Positions 1 to 7,450 are shown, numbered from the stretch's first letter. The stretch is 29,987 bases of DNA from JAPLKX01 sp035530195 (GCA_035530195.1 DATKVG010000132.1:1-29987); one strand, 5' to 3'. Translations and numbers: made by a program. Notes: generated from the sequence alone by a model not told the origin.

Positions 1-216
1 TATTTTATTCACGTTTACAACGAGAAAATGGAAGAGTTGTTCAGCGAACACGTGAAGGGCGAGTTGTTTGAGAAGGTTGACCGGAAGTCGGTGACGATCC
101 CGGTGCCGGGCAGGCCGATATCGGGCGTGAACGTAATTCACATAAAGCTGGTTCCGGATTTCAGCACGGGCAACTCGAAGACGTCGTTCAGCCGGATTTC
201 AGCGATGGGCATATGA
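1..216 (+). CDS. C-terminal end of an unidentified protein (cut by the window edge)
   Basis: The reading frame is open from base 1 and runs to a TGA at 214-216, giving about 71 residues of C-terminus. An internal ATG at 28 has no convincing Shine-Dalgarno sequence, so the real start is probably left of the window. The visible tail is mixed alpha/beta-looking, with a charged helix (MEELFSEHVKGELFEKVD) followed by a strand-rich segment containing VNVIHIKLVPDF. It has no signal peptide, membrane segment or metal-binding motif. I do not recognise the family. The gene is convergent with carB, and the 684-base gap between them holds structured RNA-like DNA and repeats. Confidence 0.45.
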   Translation, partial: YFIHVYNEKMEELFSEHVKGELFEKVDRKSVTIPVPGRPISGVNVIHIKLVPDFSTGNSKTSFSRISAMGI

Positions 217-285
217 GTGCCCGTCGCATTGAAGAGCCACCAAAGTCAGGAGATGGGTCAGTGGAGCGCAGGGTAACAAAATCTA

Positions 286-316
286 CCTCAAGTCACTCCT
301 TCCCCAAGAGTAACTG
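286..316 (+). repeat. 31-bp direct repeat, copy 1 (RNA arm 1 core)
   Basis: This copy matches 444-474 with one mismatch (A at 290, G at 448), 158 bp apart. It is the apical hairpin and its 5' flank in arm 1 of the candidate RNA. The similarity extends a few bases to the left (281-285 against 439-443) and then stops abruptly. Confidence 0.9.
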
Positions 317-443
317 CAGCCAGTATGTGCCCGCGGCCCATCTGCCTGACTTTGCCGATAAATCGAGCGTTGCAACCTCCTGGAACAGGAGGCTATTTAA
401 GCTTCTTCATGGGACGGACTTACGGAGACAACGTGTGATTCTG

Positions 444-474
444 CCTCGAGTCACTCCTTCCCCAAGAGTAACTG
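444..474 (+). repeat. 31-bp direct repeat, copy 2 (RNA arm 2 core)
   Basis: Second copy of the core at 286-316. It is enclosed by the 6-bp stem 433-438/475-480 and the long stem 411-427/481-497, which differ in sequence from those around copy 1. Confidence 0.9.
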
Positions 475-529
475 TCACACCTCTGTAAGTTCGTCCCATC
501 TCCAACCTTTGACCTTTCGGTCTAGGACG

Positions 530-642
530 GGCAGGGCGTCCGGTCGGGCAGGACGCCCTGCCGCTACGCTGGTAGGATGAGCTCTGCGTCCGCTATAGCG
601 GGCCGTTGTAGCGGCCGCTATTGAAGGTGGGCGGCTACCAGC
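530..642. repeat. Composite palindromic intergenic element
   Basis: A perfect 12-bp inverted repeat (530-541 with 551-562, loop of 9) is followed by an 8-bp inverted repeat (568-575 with 635-642). The second repeat encloses two perfect palindromes, CGCTATAGCG (591-600) and TAGCGGCCGCTA (609-620). This looks like a REP- or MITE-like dispersed element, not a gene. No T-tract follows, so it is not an obvious intrinsic terminator. Confidence 0.6.
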
Positions 643-712
643 TTATGTCGTTAAGATTTTACCACACTACTGTATATTGGGGTTGACGCGCATATTCGGC
701 GCGATTCGGTGT

Positions 713-747
713 GCAACTGCTTGAGTGAAAAGCAGTTGTTGTGTTTT
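713..747 (+). terminator. Possible weak terminator hairpin on the plus strand
   Basis: A perfect 9-bp stem (714-722 with 730-738, loop of 7) is followed on the plus strand by TTGTGTTTT. The T-tract is interrupted, so efficiency is doubtful. It could end transcripts coming from the unidentified left-hand gene or the candidate RNA. On the minus strand no T-tract follows it, so it does not look like a terminator for carB. Confidence 0.3.
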
Positions 748-808
748 CAGCCGCTTGTTTTTATCCAATCTGCGTAAATTGCCACAGAAATTTTTTGACG
801 CCAGAGCA

Positions 809-869
809 CGAAAAGTGGTGACAGACGCGCCTCCAAACTTTCGGAGGCGTTTCAATTCCTGTTTTTCGC
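809..869 (+). repeat. Dispersed palindromic element, copy A (3' of carB)
   Basis: This 61-base stretch aligns without gaps to 4286-4346, with about 44 identities. Its hairpin is a 7-bp stem (828-834 with 843-849) around an 8-base loop, followed by a T-rich stretch with CTGTTTTTCGC. Between the copies, a stem base pair changes from C-G here to T-A there, which indicates conserved pairing. Confidence 0.65.
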
Positions 870-900
870 TTTTTTCGCCCGCTCTTTAATCCCCGTTTTT

Positions 901-3900
901 CTATTTATCGCGGTTGATGTCGGCGTGGTACTCCTGGAGGGACTTAACGTGGCGACTGCCGCTCTTTTGTGCGGCGATACCTCGGGCGGTTGCGAGAGCG
1001 GCGGCGGCGGTTGTGATGTAAGGGATTTTGTATCGGATGGCGGCTTTTCGGATGTAGGAGTCGTCGGTCATCCCGAGTTTCCCGATGGGGGTGTTAATGA
1101 CGAGCTGGATTTCGCCGTTTTTGATGGCGTCGACGAGGTTGGGTCGGCCTTCGTGCATTTTTTTGACGAACTCGGCGTCGAGGCCATTTGATTTGAGGTA
1201 ATCGCAGGTGCCTTTTGTGGCCTTGATGCGGAACCCGAGGGCGATCAACTGGCATGCGGTTTCGACGATGCCGGGCTTGTCCGGGTCGGCAATCGTCATG
1301 AGGACGGCGCCTTCGAGCGGCAGGGGTTGCTGGGTGGCCTCTTCGGCTTTGAAAAATGCGAGGCCGAAACTGTCGGCCATACCAAGGACCTCGCCGGTCG
1401 ACCGCATCTCGGGGCCAAGAACGGGGTCGACTTCGGGGAACATGTTGAACGGGAACACAGCCTCTTTAACGCCAAAATGGGGAATGGGCAGGTGGCGGAG
1501 ATTGAGGTCTTTGATTTTCTTGCCGAGCATGATCTGGGTGGCGACGTTGGCCATGGCGATGTTGCAGACTTTAGAGACGAGCGGGACGGTCCGTGACGCT
1601 CGCGGGTTGGCTTCGAGTATGTACACCCGGTCATCGGCGATAGCGTACTGTATGTTCATCAGGCCCACCACATTCAGCTCGACGGCGATTTTTCGTGTGT
1701 ATTCCTGAATTGTTTCGGCATGTTTTGTAGGGATACTGATCGGGGGTATTACACACGCGGAATCACCGGAGTGGATTCCGGCGAGTTCGATGTGTTCCAT
1801 GATGGCGGGGACAAATGCGTCGGTTCCGTCGGCGATGGCGTCGGCTTCGCATTCGATGGCGTTCTGGAGAAACCGGTCAATCAGGATGGGCCGTTCGGGA
1901 GTGACTTCAACGGCGGCGGCGACGTATCTGCGGAGCATTTCCTCGTCGTGGACGACCTCCATTCCGCGTCCGCCGAGGACGTATGAGGGGCGGACCATGA
2001 GGGGGTATCCAATCTGTGCGGCGACATCGAGCGCTTCTTCGAGCGTGCTGGCCATACCGGATTCGGGCTGCGGGATTCCGAGCCGTTTCATGACTTGGCG
2101 GAACCGGTCGCGGTCTTCGGCGAGATCGATGGTTTCGTGTGAGGTGCCGAGCAGGTTCACACCGGCTTCGGCGAGTTGCCGTGCGATGTTGAGCGGGGTC
2201 TGGCCGCCAAACTGTACGATGACGCCTTCGGGCTTTTCTTTTTCGAAGATGCTGAGTACGTCCTCGACGGTGAGGGGCTCGAAATAGAGCTTGTTCGAGG
2301 TGTCGTAATCGGTGGAGACGGTTTCGGGGTTGCAGTTGACCATGATGGATTCGATGCCGAGGTCGCGCAGCGCGAACGCGGCATGGACGCAACAGTAGTC
2401 GAATTCGATGCCCTGCCCGATCCGGTTTGGCCCGCCGCCCAACACCATCACTTTCCGGTTTTTGGTGACGGACACGTTGTCGGGGGCGTTGTAGGTGGAA
2501 TAGTAGTAGGCGGCGTTTTCGACGCCGCTGACGGGTACGGCATCCCAGGCCTCGACGACGCCGATTCGGATGCGCGCGTTTCTGATGTCGGTTTCGCTGA
2601 TACCGAGGAGTTGGCCGATGTACCTGTCGGCGAACCCGTCTTTTTTGGCTTGTCGGAGGACGTCGTCGGGGAGCGTGCGGCCTTTGAACGTGAGGAGATG
2701 CTTTTCGAGATCCACCAGTTCTTTCATCTGTTCGATAAACCACTTTTTGATGTAGGTTTTTTCGTGGAGCGCGTTGACGTGGGCGCCTTTCTTGAGGGCT
2801 TCGTACATGATGAATTGACGTTCGCTGGTTGGGGTGCTGACGAGTTTCATCAGTTCATCAAGCGACTTGTCCTGGAATTTTTTGAGGCAGCCCATCCCGT
2901 AACGGCCGGTTTCGAGCGAGCGGATGGCTTTGTGGAGGGCTTCTTTGTAGGTTTTCCCGATGCTCATGACTTCGCCGACGGCGCGCATCTGTGTGCCGAG
3001 TTTGTCCTCGACGCCCTTGAATTTCTCGAAGGCCCACCGTGCGAATTTGACGACCACGTAATCGCCGGAGGGGGTGTATTTTTCGAGCGTGCCGTCGCGC
3101 CAATAGGGTATTTCATCGAGGGTCATACCGCCGGCGAGCATGCTGGACACCATGGCAATCGGGAATCCCGTGGCTTTTGATGCGAGTGCGGAGGAGCGGG
3201 AGGTGCGCGGGTTGATTTCGATGACGACGACACGGCCGGTTTTTGGGTCGTGTGCGAACTGGATGTTGGTCCCGCCGATGACCTGGATGGCTTCTACGAT
3301 GTCGTACGAGTATTTCTGGAGCTTTGCCTGGAGTTTGGGCGCGATGGTGAGCATGGGCGCGGTGCAATAGGAATCGCCGGTATGAATGCCCATGGCGTCG
3401 ACGTTCTCGATGAAGAAGACGGTGATCATCTGGTTCTTGGCGTCGCGGACCACCTCGAGTTCGAGTTCTTCCCAGCCGAGGACGGATTCCTCGATCAGGA
3501 TTTGATGGACGAGGCTTGCGGCGAGGCCGCGGGCGGCGACGGCGCGCAGTTCTTCGACGTTATAGACGAGCCCGCCGCCGGTTCCGCCCATGGTGTAAGC
3601 GGGGCGTATAACGACGGGATAGCTGAGGCGGTCGGCAATGGCCTCGGCCTCTTCGACGCTGTATGCGAGTTCGCTGCGGGGCATGTCGATGCCGAGCCGC
3701 GTCATGGTGTCTTTGAAAACCTGGCGGTCCTCGCCGCGCTCGATGGCATCGACCTGAACGCCGATGACCTTTACGCCAAACTCGTCGAGCACGCCGGCCC
3801 GGGCCAGTTCGGAGGACAGGTTGAGGCCGGACTGGCCGCCGAGGTTGGGAAGGAGGGCGTCGGGCCGCTCTTTGGCGATGATGGCGCGCATCACGTTGAG

Positions 3901-4110
3901 GTTGAGTGGCTCGACGTAGGTGTAGTCGGCCATGCCGGGGTCGGTCATGATGGTAGCGGGGTTTGAATTGACGAGCACGATTTCGTAGCCGAGTTTTCGC
4001 AGGGCCTTGCAGGCTTGTGTGCCGGAGTAGTCGAACTCGCACGCTTGCCCGATGATGATAGGCCCGGACCCGATGATCATGATTTTGTGGATGTCTTTCC
4101 GTTTCGGCAT
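901..4110 (-). CDS. carB: Carbamoyl-phosphate synthase large subunit
   Basis: CarB makes carbamoyl phosphate from bicarbonate, ammonia delivered by the small subunit CarA, and two ATP. It feeds pyrimidine and arginine synthesis in the cytoplasm. The 1069-aa product matches the usual length of about 1070. The duplicated ATP-grasp halves are clear: the first opens with KIMIIGSGPIIIGQACEFDY and the second with VMVLGGGPNRIGQGIEFDYC. Both keep the expected motifs, such as RTSRSSALASKATG in the first half and the NPRASRTVPLVSK segment in the second. A C-terminal MGS-like allosteric domain ends near ITTAAAALATARG. The chosen ATG (4108-4110) starts MPKRKDIHKI and follows AAAGGA at 5-base spacing; the open frame extends 65 codons further upstream but is not homologous. 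No carA is in the window. The promoter at 4177-4206 fits this start. Confidence 0.97.
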   Translation of the reverse strand: MPKRKDIHKIMIIGSGPIIIGQACEFDYSGTQACKALRKLGYEIVLVNSNPATIMTDPGMADYTYVEPLNLNVMRAIIAKERPDALLPNLGGQSGLNLSSELARAGVLDEFGVKVIGVQVDAIERGEDRQVFKDTMTRLGIDMPRSELAYSVEEAEAIADRLSYPVVIRPAYTMGGTGGGLVYNVEELRAVAARGLAASLVHQILIEESVLGWEELELEVVRDAKNQMITVFFIENVDAMGIHTGDSYCTAPMLTIAPKLQAKLQKYSYDIVEAIQVIGGTNIQFAHDPKTGRVVVIEINPRTSRSSALASKATGFPIAMVSSMLAGGMTLDEIPYWRDGTLEKYTPSGDYVVVKFARWAFEKFKGVEDKLGTQMRAVGEVMSIGKTYKEALHKAIRSLETGRYGMGCLKKFQDKSLDELMKLVSTPTSERQFIMYEALKKGAHVNALHEKTYIKKWFIEQMKELVDLEKHLLTFKGRTLPDDVLRQAKKDGFADRYIGQLLGISETDIRNARIRIGVVEAWDAVPVSGVENAAYYYSTYNAPDNVSVTKNRKVMVLGGGPNRIGQGIEFDYCCVHAAFALRDLGIESIMVNCNPETVSTDYDTSNKLYFEPLTVEDVLSIFEKEKPEGVIVQFGGQTPLNIARQLAEAGVNLLGTSHETIDLAEDRDRFRQVMKRLGIPQPESGMASTLEEALDVAAQIGYPLMVRPSYVLGGRGMEVVHDEEMLRRYVAAAVEVTPERPILIDRFLQNAIECEADAIADGTDAFVPAIMEHIELAGIHSGDSACVIPPISIPTKHAETIQEYTRKIAVELNVVGLMNIQYAIADDRVYILEANPRASRTVPLVSKVCNIAMANVATQIMLGKKIKDLNLRHLPIPHFGVKEAVFPFNMFPEVDPVLGPEMRSTGEVLGMADSFGLAFFKAEEATQQPLPLEGAVLMTIADPDKPGIVETACQLIALGFRIKATKGTCDYLKSNGLDAEFVKKMHEGRPNLVDAIKNGEIQLVINTPIGKLGMTDDSYIRKAAIRYKIPYITTAAAALATARGIAAQKSGSRHVKSLQEYHADINRDK

Positions 4111-4176
4111 GGATATCCTTTTCAAGTGAATGCTGAGTACAGCCCCTGCCTGGCAACCGGCTCGCTCGCGGCGCAC

Positions 4177-4206
4177 ATTAAACGGAATATACAAGGGCCG
4201 TGTCAA
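4177..4206 (-). promoter_or_regulatory. Sigma-70-type promoter of carB
   Basis: Read on the minus strand this is TTGACA (4206-4201), an 18-bp spacer, then TTTAAT (4182-4177). The -35 is perfect and the -10 matches 5 of 6 consensus bases. It would start transcription near 4170, about 60 bases before the carB ATG. I see no attenuator or pyrimidine-responsive leader in that short 5' UTR. Confidence 0.6.
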
Positions 4207-4285
4207 GGGGAAAAGAAGGCTGGAAACCGGAGATCGCAGGTAAAAGGGCAAAGGCGCCAAGCGAAAGCGGTTGGTTTCGACGCCG

Positions 4286-4346
4286 CGAAAAATAGGGACT
4301 GGCACGCTTCCAAACTGCCGGAAGCGAGCCAGTCTCTGGTTTTCGC
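4286..4346 (+). repeat. Dispersed palindromic element, copy B (5' of carB)
   Basis: Gapless 61-base partner of 809-869. It forms a two-stage hairpin: AGGGACTGGC/GCCAGTCTCT (4294-4303 with 4328-4337, one G-T pair) and GCTTCC/GGAAGC (4306-4311 with 4320-4325), followed by CTGGTTTTCGC. The outer stem is absent or degenerate in copy A. Confidence 0.7.
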
Positions 4347-4447
4347 TTCGGCGTTGCCAAACCGGCGGGGGTTGGGCTGCGATGAGCGTATGGAGAAGAC
4401 GAAAAGACGGTCGAGCCGGAAGACGCGGCCTGGGCGTTGTAAAGCGG

Positions 4448-4477
4448 ATAGGACCGATAGGACAAATAGGACCTATA
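4448..4477. repeat. 30-bp ATAGGAC repeat, copy 1
   Basis: Internally this is three 9-bp-period units beginning ATAGGAC and ending CCTATA. The partner copy is 7421-7450, the same length with four differences. The two copies bracket the plus-strand PL26-like gene in the same orientation. Confidence 0.8.
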
Positions 4478-4504
4478 AAAAGCGACCGTGAATGCGGGAG
4501 CAGG

Positions 4505-4552
4505 TTTGTGCGTGGTGGGGGCGTGTTATACTGGGGCTTCTGAACGAGGAGG
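4505..4552 (+). promoter_or_regulatory. Putative promoter and ribosome binding site of the PL26-like gene
   Basis: TATACT at 4527-4532 is a good -10 box. A weak -35-like TTTGTG lies at 4505-4510, with a 16-bp spacer. The Shine-Dalgarno GAGGAGG at 4546-4552 sits 10 bases before the GTG at 4563. The closeness of the -10 box to the GTG supports that start over the ATG at 4488, which would lie upstream of the promoter. Confidence 0.5.
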
Positions 4553-4562
4553 TCTTTTTAGC

Positions 4563-7424
4563 GTGAAGCCGCAGTGGTTTTTGGGGGTGTTTTTTTTCTG
4601 TTTATGCGCGGCGGGTGAAAACCTGATGCCGCTGGACTTGTCGGAGGGGTGGATTCAACGGACGGAAGGTCCGTGGCGGATCCGGTATGACCACCGGGAC
4701 CTGCTGGCGATGCGGCACCCGTGGGAGCCAAGCCGGAAGGGGGCTTATGCTTCGGTTTCTCGGAAGATGGGTGCGCCTGCGGATTGGCCGGGCGAGGTGC
4801 GGCTGAGTTTCTACTGCTCGGACGATTACAACACGGACGGGTGGCGTCCGGACGGTTCGTGGCTGACGGCTGAAGGGTTTGTTGGCCACCGGATGAAACA
4901 GGTGTTGGTCGACGACCGGGTGGTTTGGAGCGCGGACGTGAGCGATCCCGTCGAGCCGGGGGTATCGCCGTATTTTGACGTTCCGCTTGGGGTGACGGCG
5001 GGCCGGGAGTTTCTGCTGACGCTGGTGGTGTACGACGCGGAGGGTTCGGGGACGGTCCTGCCGGGTGATTTTTATCAGTCGGCAAACGACAAACTGGCGC
5101 GTGAAGCCGACCCGGACGCGGCGAGCTTCATGACGAACGTGTATTGGGGCGACGTGCAATTGTCGTGCGGGGAGGTTGGGCCGCGGCAGGAGCGGCGGCC
5201 GGTCGAGAAGAAGGTGCGGGCGGTGCACGCGGCGAAATGGCCGCTTCCTCCGTTTGGAGACGCGGAGCCGCCGGCGGGCCCGGTGCGGCTGGAGGTTAGT
5301 GCGCCCGGTGGGATGCCTAAGGAAGGGTTTCCGGTGCGGTTTGGCGTGCCGCTGCATGCCGGCCGGGTGAGGGAGACGAAGGAGGTGTGCTTGAGGTATC
5401 CGAACGGGCGCAGCCTGTACAGCCAGAAGACGCCGACCGGGACGTGGCCGGACGAGTCGATCCAGTGGGTGCTGTTTGATTTTGCGGCGACACCGGAGAT
5501 GAAGGGAATCGACCTGGTTTTTGAGCCGGGCCTCGCCATGAGACCGGCGGCGGCCACGGTTAAAGAGAGCGAAAGCGAAACTTCGGTTGATGCGGGGCTT
5601 GTCCGGTTTGACTGGATCCAGGGCAGGCTGATATCGGACGTGGCGATCCGCGGCAGGACACGTATCTCGGAGTTGGGGCTGTCGATGTTGGTGGAGGGGG
5701 AGGAAATCGAGGCGGTCACGGAGTCGGCCAACATAGCGGAGGCGGGGCCGTTCCGGACGACGCTGGCCGTGGAAGGGAAGTTTTCGCTGCTGGACAGGAC
5801 CACGGGCAGCTACCGGCTTGAGGCGACGGTTTTCGCGAAGCTGCCGTACGTCCGGATGGTGGTGCGGGTTTATAACGACACGCATAATGATTTGCCGGTG
5901 TCGGGTTTGCGGTTGCGCGTGCGCCTACCGAATCTTGCAGAGAACGTGAGATTCAGCGGCGAGGTTGAGGCGGGTGCCGCAAATACAGAAGGAAATGCAG
6001 GCGAGACGCCCGCACCACAATTGAACAACAATGCAGGCGGGACGCCCGCGCCACAACAAACAACTTTTGTTCTGCGGCAGGTTTCGGAGACGGAGCGGGA
6101 GTTGAATGGTGTAGCGGTGGACGCTGGATCCCCGGCGTTTGTGACTTGGCAGGACGGGACGCTGACGGTGCGGCAGTTCCGGGAGCTTTACCCGAAGCTG
6201 ATCTCGGTGACGGGCGACACGATTGTTGCGGATCTTATCGCGGCGGGCGAGGCGCCGGTGGTGTTTACGCCGGGCGAGGCGAAGACGCACGAGGTGTGGC
6301 TTGCGCTGGGGGAGGTGGAGCCGGAGGCTTTTGCGGCGGCAGTTGCGGCGCCGCCGGTGCCGCAGAATGCTGCCTACTATTGCTCGACTGGTGCGTTCGG
6401 CCCGGCGGCTGCGCACGATGGCGTGCCGGTGCTGCACGCGCACATGACACAGTTGGGCAAGACGTGGGAAGATTTCGGCCAGCGTTTTGGTGTGCGCGAT
6501 TTCCCGGACGCGTCGTACCACGGCGGGCTGCCGCAATGGTGCAATAATTATTACGAGCGGATGCTGGGGCTGTGGTCAGAATGGATCATGAGCGGGGACC
6601 GGGCGTGGTTTGATCTGGCGGGCGACGTGTGCCGGCACGTGATGGACGTTGCGGTGGTTCACTCGGAAGTGCCGGGGAAGGACTGGTTGGGGGCGCTGCA
6701 CGGGCCGGGAGCGAATCACGTGGCGGGGCCGTGGAACCCGACGTTGCGGAACGGTGGTCTGGCGTTTTATTCGAAGTTGACGGGTGACGCGGCGGCGATG
6801 GCCGACGCGCTGGGTGTGGCGGAGTTCTGCATGCGGACGCACGCGGGCGTTGACTCGGGGTCGGTGCGGGATCACGCGGGACCGTTTGACGCGATCTGCA
6901 CGGCGTACCAGGAGACGGGCGGGATCGAGTATCTCGATGAGGGTGCGGCGCGGGTTGCGGCGGTGTTGAAACGGATGGACATGCGCCGGGGCGTATGGGC
7001 GGAGGAACACGGGTCGAAGGTGTATCGGGGAAACGTGCCGTGGATGGTGGCGCAGGTGGGACGTCCGCTGTATTTGTGGTACCGGCTGACGGGAGATGTT
7101 CACGCGGCGCAGGCGCTGGTTGGGCTGGCGGAGTCGATCATTTGCGAGAACACGACGTGGGATGAGCCGGGGAGCGTCTCGGGCTACTCGCACAACCCGC
7201 ATTTTGCCGCCACGGCGACGTACGATTTGCTGATCGTCCCGGTCGTTTTTGCCGCGTATGAATTGACGGAGGACGAGTTTTTCCTGGATGCGGCGAAGGC
7301 GCAGTGGGAACGTTGGCAGAAGGCGGGCCAGTTTGATTCGCCGCTGAATTGCCATTGGAACACGCCGTGGCTTGTTTATTATTTGAAGCGGTATGGCGTG
7401 GTTGGGGCGGGGGAGACTGAATAG
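4563..7424 (+). CDS. Secreted exo-rhamnogalacturonan-lyase-like (PL26/YetA-like) protein
   Basis: A 953-aa exported protein, probably acting on plant or algal polysaccharide outside the cytoplasm. The GTG start at 4563 follows GAGGAGG and yields a short signal peptide (KPQWFLGVFFFCLCAAG). Domains as I read them: a beta-rich, jelly-roll-like N-terminal region (about 21-225); a PcRGLX/YetA-like RIFT-barrel region (about 237-470) with FPVRFGVPL and WPDESIQWVLFDF; a short repeat-derived linker (about 478-499); and a C-terminal alpha/alpha-barrel-like region (about 610-940) with YHGGLPQWCNNYY and GVDSGSVRDHAGPFDA. The family link rests on remembered sequence style, so rhamnogalacturonan specificity is uncertain; it could be another polysaccharide lyase or glycoside hydrolase. 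The gene is alone on its strand, is bracketed by 30-bp repeats and carries an in-frame dispersed repeat. Confidence 0.75.
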   Translation: MKPQWFLGVFFFCLCAAGENLMPLDLSEGWIQRTEGPWRIRYDHRDLLAMRHPWEPSRKGAYASVSRKMGAPADWPGEVRLSFYCSDDYNTDGWRPDGSWLTAEGFVGHRMKQVLVDDRVVWSADVSDPVEPGVSPYFDVPLGVTAGREFLLTLVVYDAEGSGTVLPGDFYQSANDKLAREADPDAASFMTNVYWGDVQLSCGEVGPRQERRPVEKKVRAVHAAKWPLPPFGDAEPPAGPVRLEVSAPGGMPKEGFPVRFGVPLHAGRVRETKEVCLRYPNGRSLYSQKTPTGTWPDESIQWVLFDFAATPEMKGIDLVFEPGLAMRPAAATVKESESETSVDAGLVRFDWIQGRLISDVAIRGRTRISELGLSMLVEGEEIEAVTESANIAEAGPFRTTLAVEGKFSLLDRTTGSYRLEATVFAKLPYVRMVVRVYNDTHNDLPVSGLRLRVRLPNLAENVRFSGEVEAGAANTEGNAGETPAPQLNNNAGGTPAPQQTTFVLRQVSETERELNGVAVDAGSPAFVTWQDGTLTVRQFRELYPKLISVTGDTIVADLIAAGEAPVVFTPGEAKTHEVWLALGEVEPEAFAAAVAAPPVPQNAAYYCSTGAFGPAAAHDGVPVLHAHMTQLGKTWEDFGQRFGVRDFPDASYHGGLPQWCNNYYERMLGLWSEWIMSGDRAWFDLAGDVCRHVMDVAVVHSEVPGKDWLGALHGPGANHVAGPWNPTLRNGGLAFYSKLTGDAAAMADALGVAEFCMRTHAGVDSGSVRDHAGPFDAICTAYQETGGIEYLDEGAARVAAVLKRMDMRRGVWAEEHGSKVYRGNVPWMVAQVGRPLYLWYRLTGDVHAAQALVGLAESIICENTTWDEPGSVSGYSHNPHFAATATYDLLIVPVVFAAYELTEDEFFLDAAKAQWERWQKAGQFDSPLNCHWNTPWLVYYLKRYGVVGAGETE
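5994..6056 (+). repeat. In-frame tandem pair of 27-bp repeats inside the PL26-like gene
   Basis: Two 27-bp units (5994-6020 and 6030-6056) differ at two positions and start 36 bp apart, so both stay in frame. They encode NAGETPAPQ and NAGGTPAPQ between the RIFT-barrel region and the next strand-rich segment. Each unit carries a short GCGGGACGCCCGC-type palindrome, as intergenic repeats do, suggesting an intergenic element that landed in a permissive linker. Confidence 0.75.
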
Positions 7425-7450
7425 GACCGATCGGACGGATCGGACCTATA
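7421..7450. repeat. 30-bp ATAGGAC repeat, copy 2, supplying both stop codons
   Basis: Partner of 4448-4477. TAG at 7422-7424 inside this repeat stops the plus-strand PL26-like gene. The reverse-complement TAG at 7446-7448 stops the minus-strand CPBP-like gene. Only 21 bases separate the two convergent genes. No T-tract terminator is visible between them. Confidence 0.8.

Larger units (their letters stand above)
241..497 (+). ncRNA. Candidate two-armed structured RNA with identical C-rich loops
   Basis: Two arms share a conserved core (281-316 and 439-474, including a 31-base stretch with one mismatch) but have different outer stems. Arm 1: 241-257 pairs with 337-354, 17 bp with one bulged base. 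Arm 2: 411-427 pairs with 481-497, 17 bp including two G-U pairs, then a 5-base bulge, then 433-438 with 475-480. In both arms the core ends in the hairpin AGUCACUC-loop-GAGUAACU (291-315; 449-473) with the 9-base loop CUUCCCCAA. A linker hairpin, CCUCCUG-GAA-CAGGAGG, lies at 376-392. Outer stems that differ in sequence but still pair fully are strong evidence for selection on RNA structure. Strand: G-U pairs in the outer and middle stems favour plus; a C-A pair in the apical hairpin would be G-U on minus. The loop-proximal CUCCUUCCCC could pair with Shine-Dalgarno sequences. I cannot assign a known family, and no clear promoter was seen. Confidence 0.55.
217..900. other. Protein-free intergenic region with RNA-like structure and palindromes
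   Basis: No convincing protein gene is seen in these 684 bases. The contents, left to right, are two homologous hairpin arms at 241-497, a GC-rich composite inverted repeat at 530-642, a 9-bp hairpin at 714-738 and a palindromic element at 809-869 that recurs upstream of carB. Each is listed separately. The region lies between the 3' ends of two convergent genes, so a promoter for either neighbour is not expected here. Confidence 0.7.
4111..4562. other. Divergent intergenic region between carB and the PL26-like gene
   Basis: No gene is supported in these 452 bases. They carry the carB promoter (4177-4206, minus strand), a palindromic element (4286-4346), a 30-bp ATAGGAC-type repeat (4448-4477), and a -10 box plus ribosome binding site for the plus-strand gene (4527-4552). 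The remaining sequence shows no structure I can name. Confidence 0.7.

Noticed and set aside
213..488. 91-codon open frame on the plus strand
   Set aside because: It has no homology I can see and no Shine-Dalgarno sequence, and it translates the RNA stems and repeats; the structure explains the conservation better.
667..855. 62-codon open frame on the minus strand
   Set aside because: Arg/Lys-rich, without ribosome binding site, and it runs through palindromic repeat DNA.
2176..3180. 334-codon plus-strand frame opposite carB
   Set aside because: Antisense shadow of a real gene: Phe/Asp/Gly/Val-rich composition typical of high-GC antisense frames.
4111..4305. Longer carB start (65 extra codons)
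   Set aside because: It crosses the promoter and has no homology; MPKRKD with AAAGGA is the normal family start.
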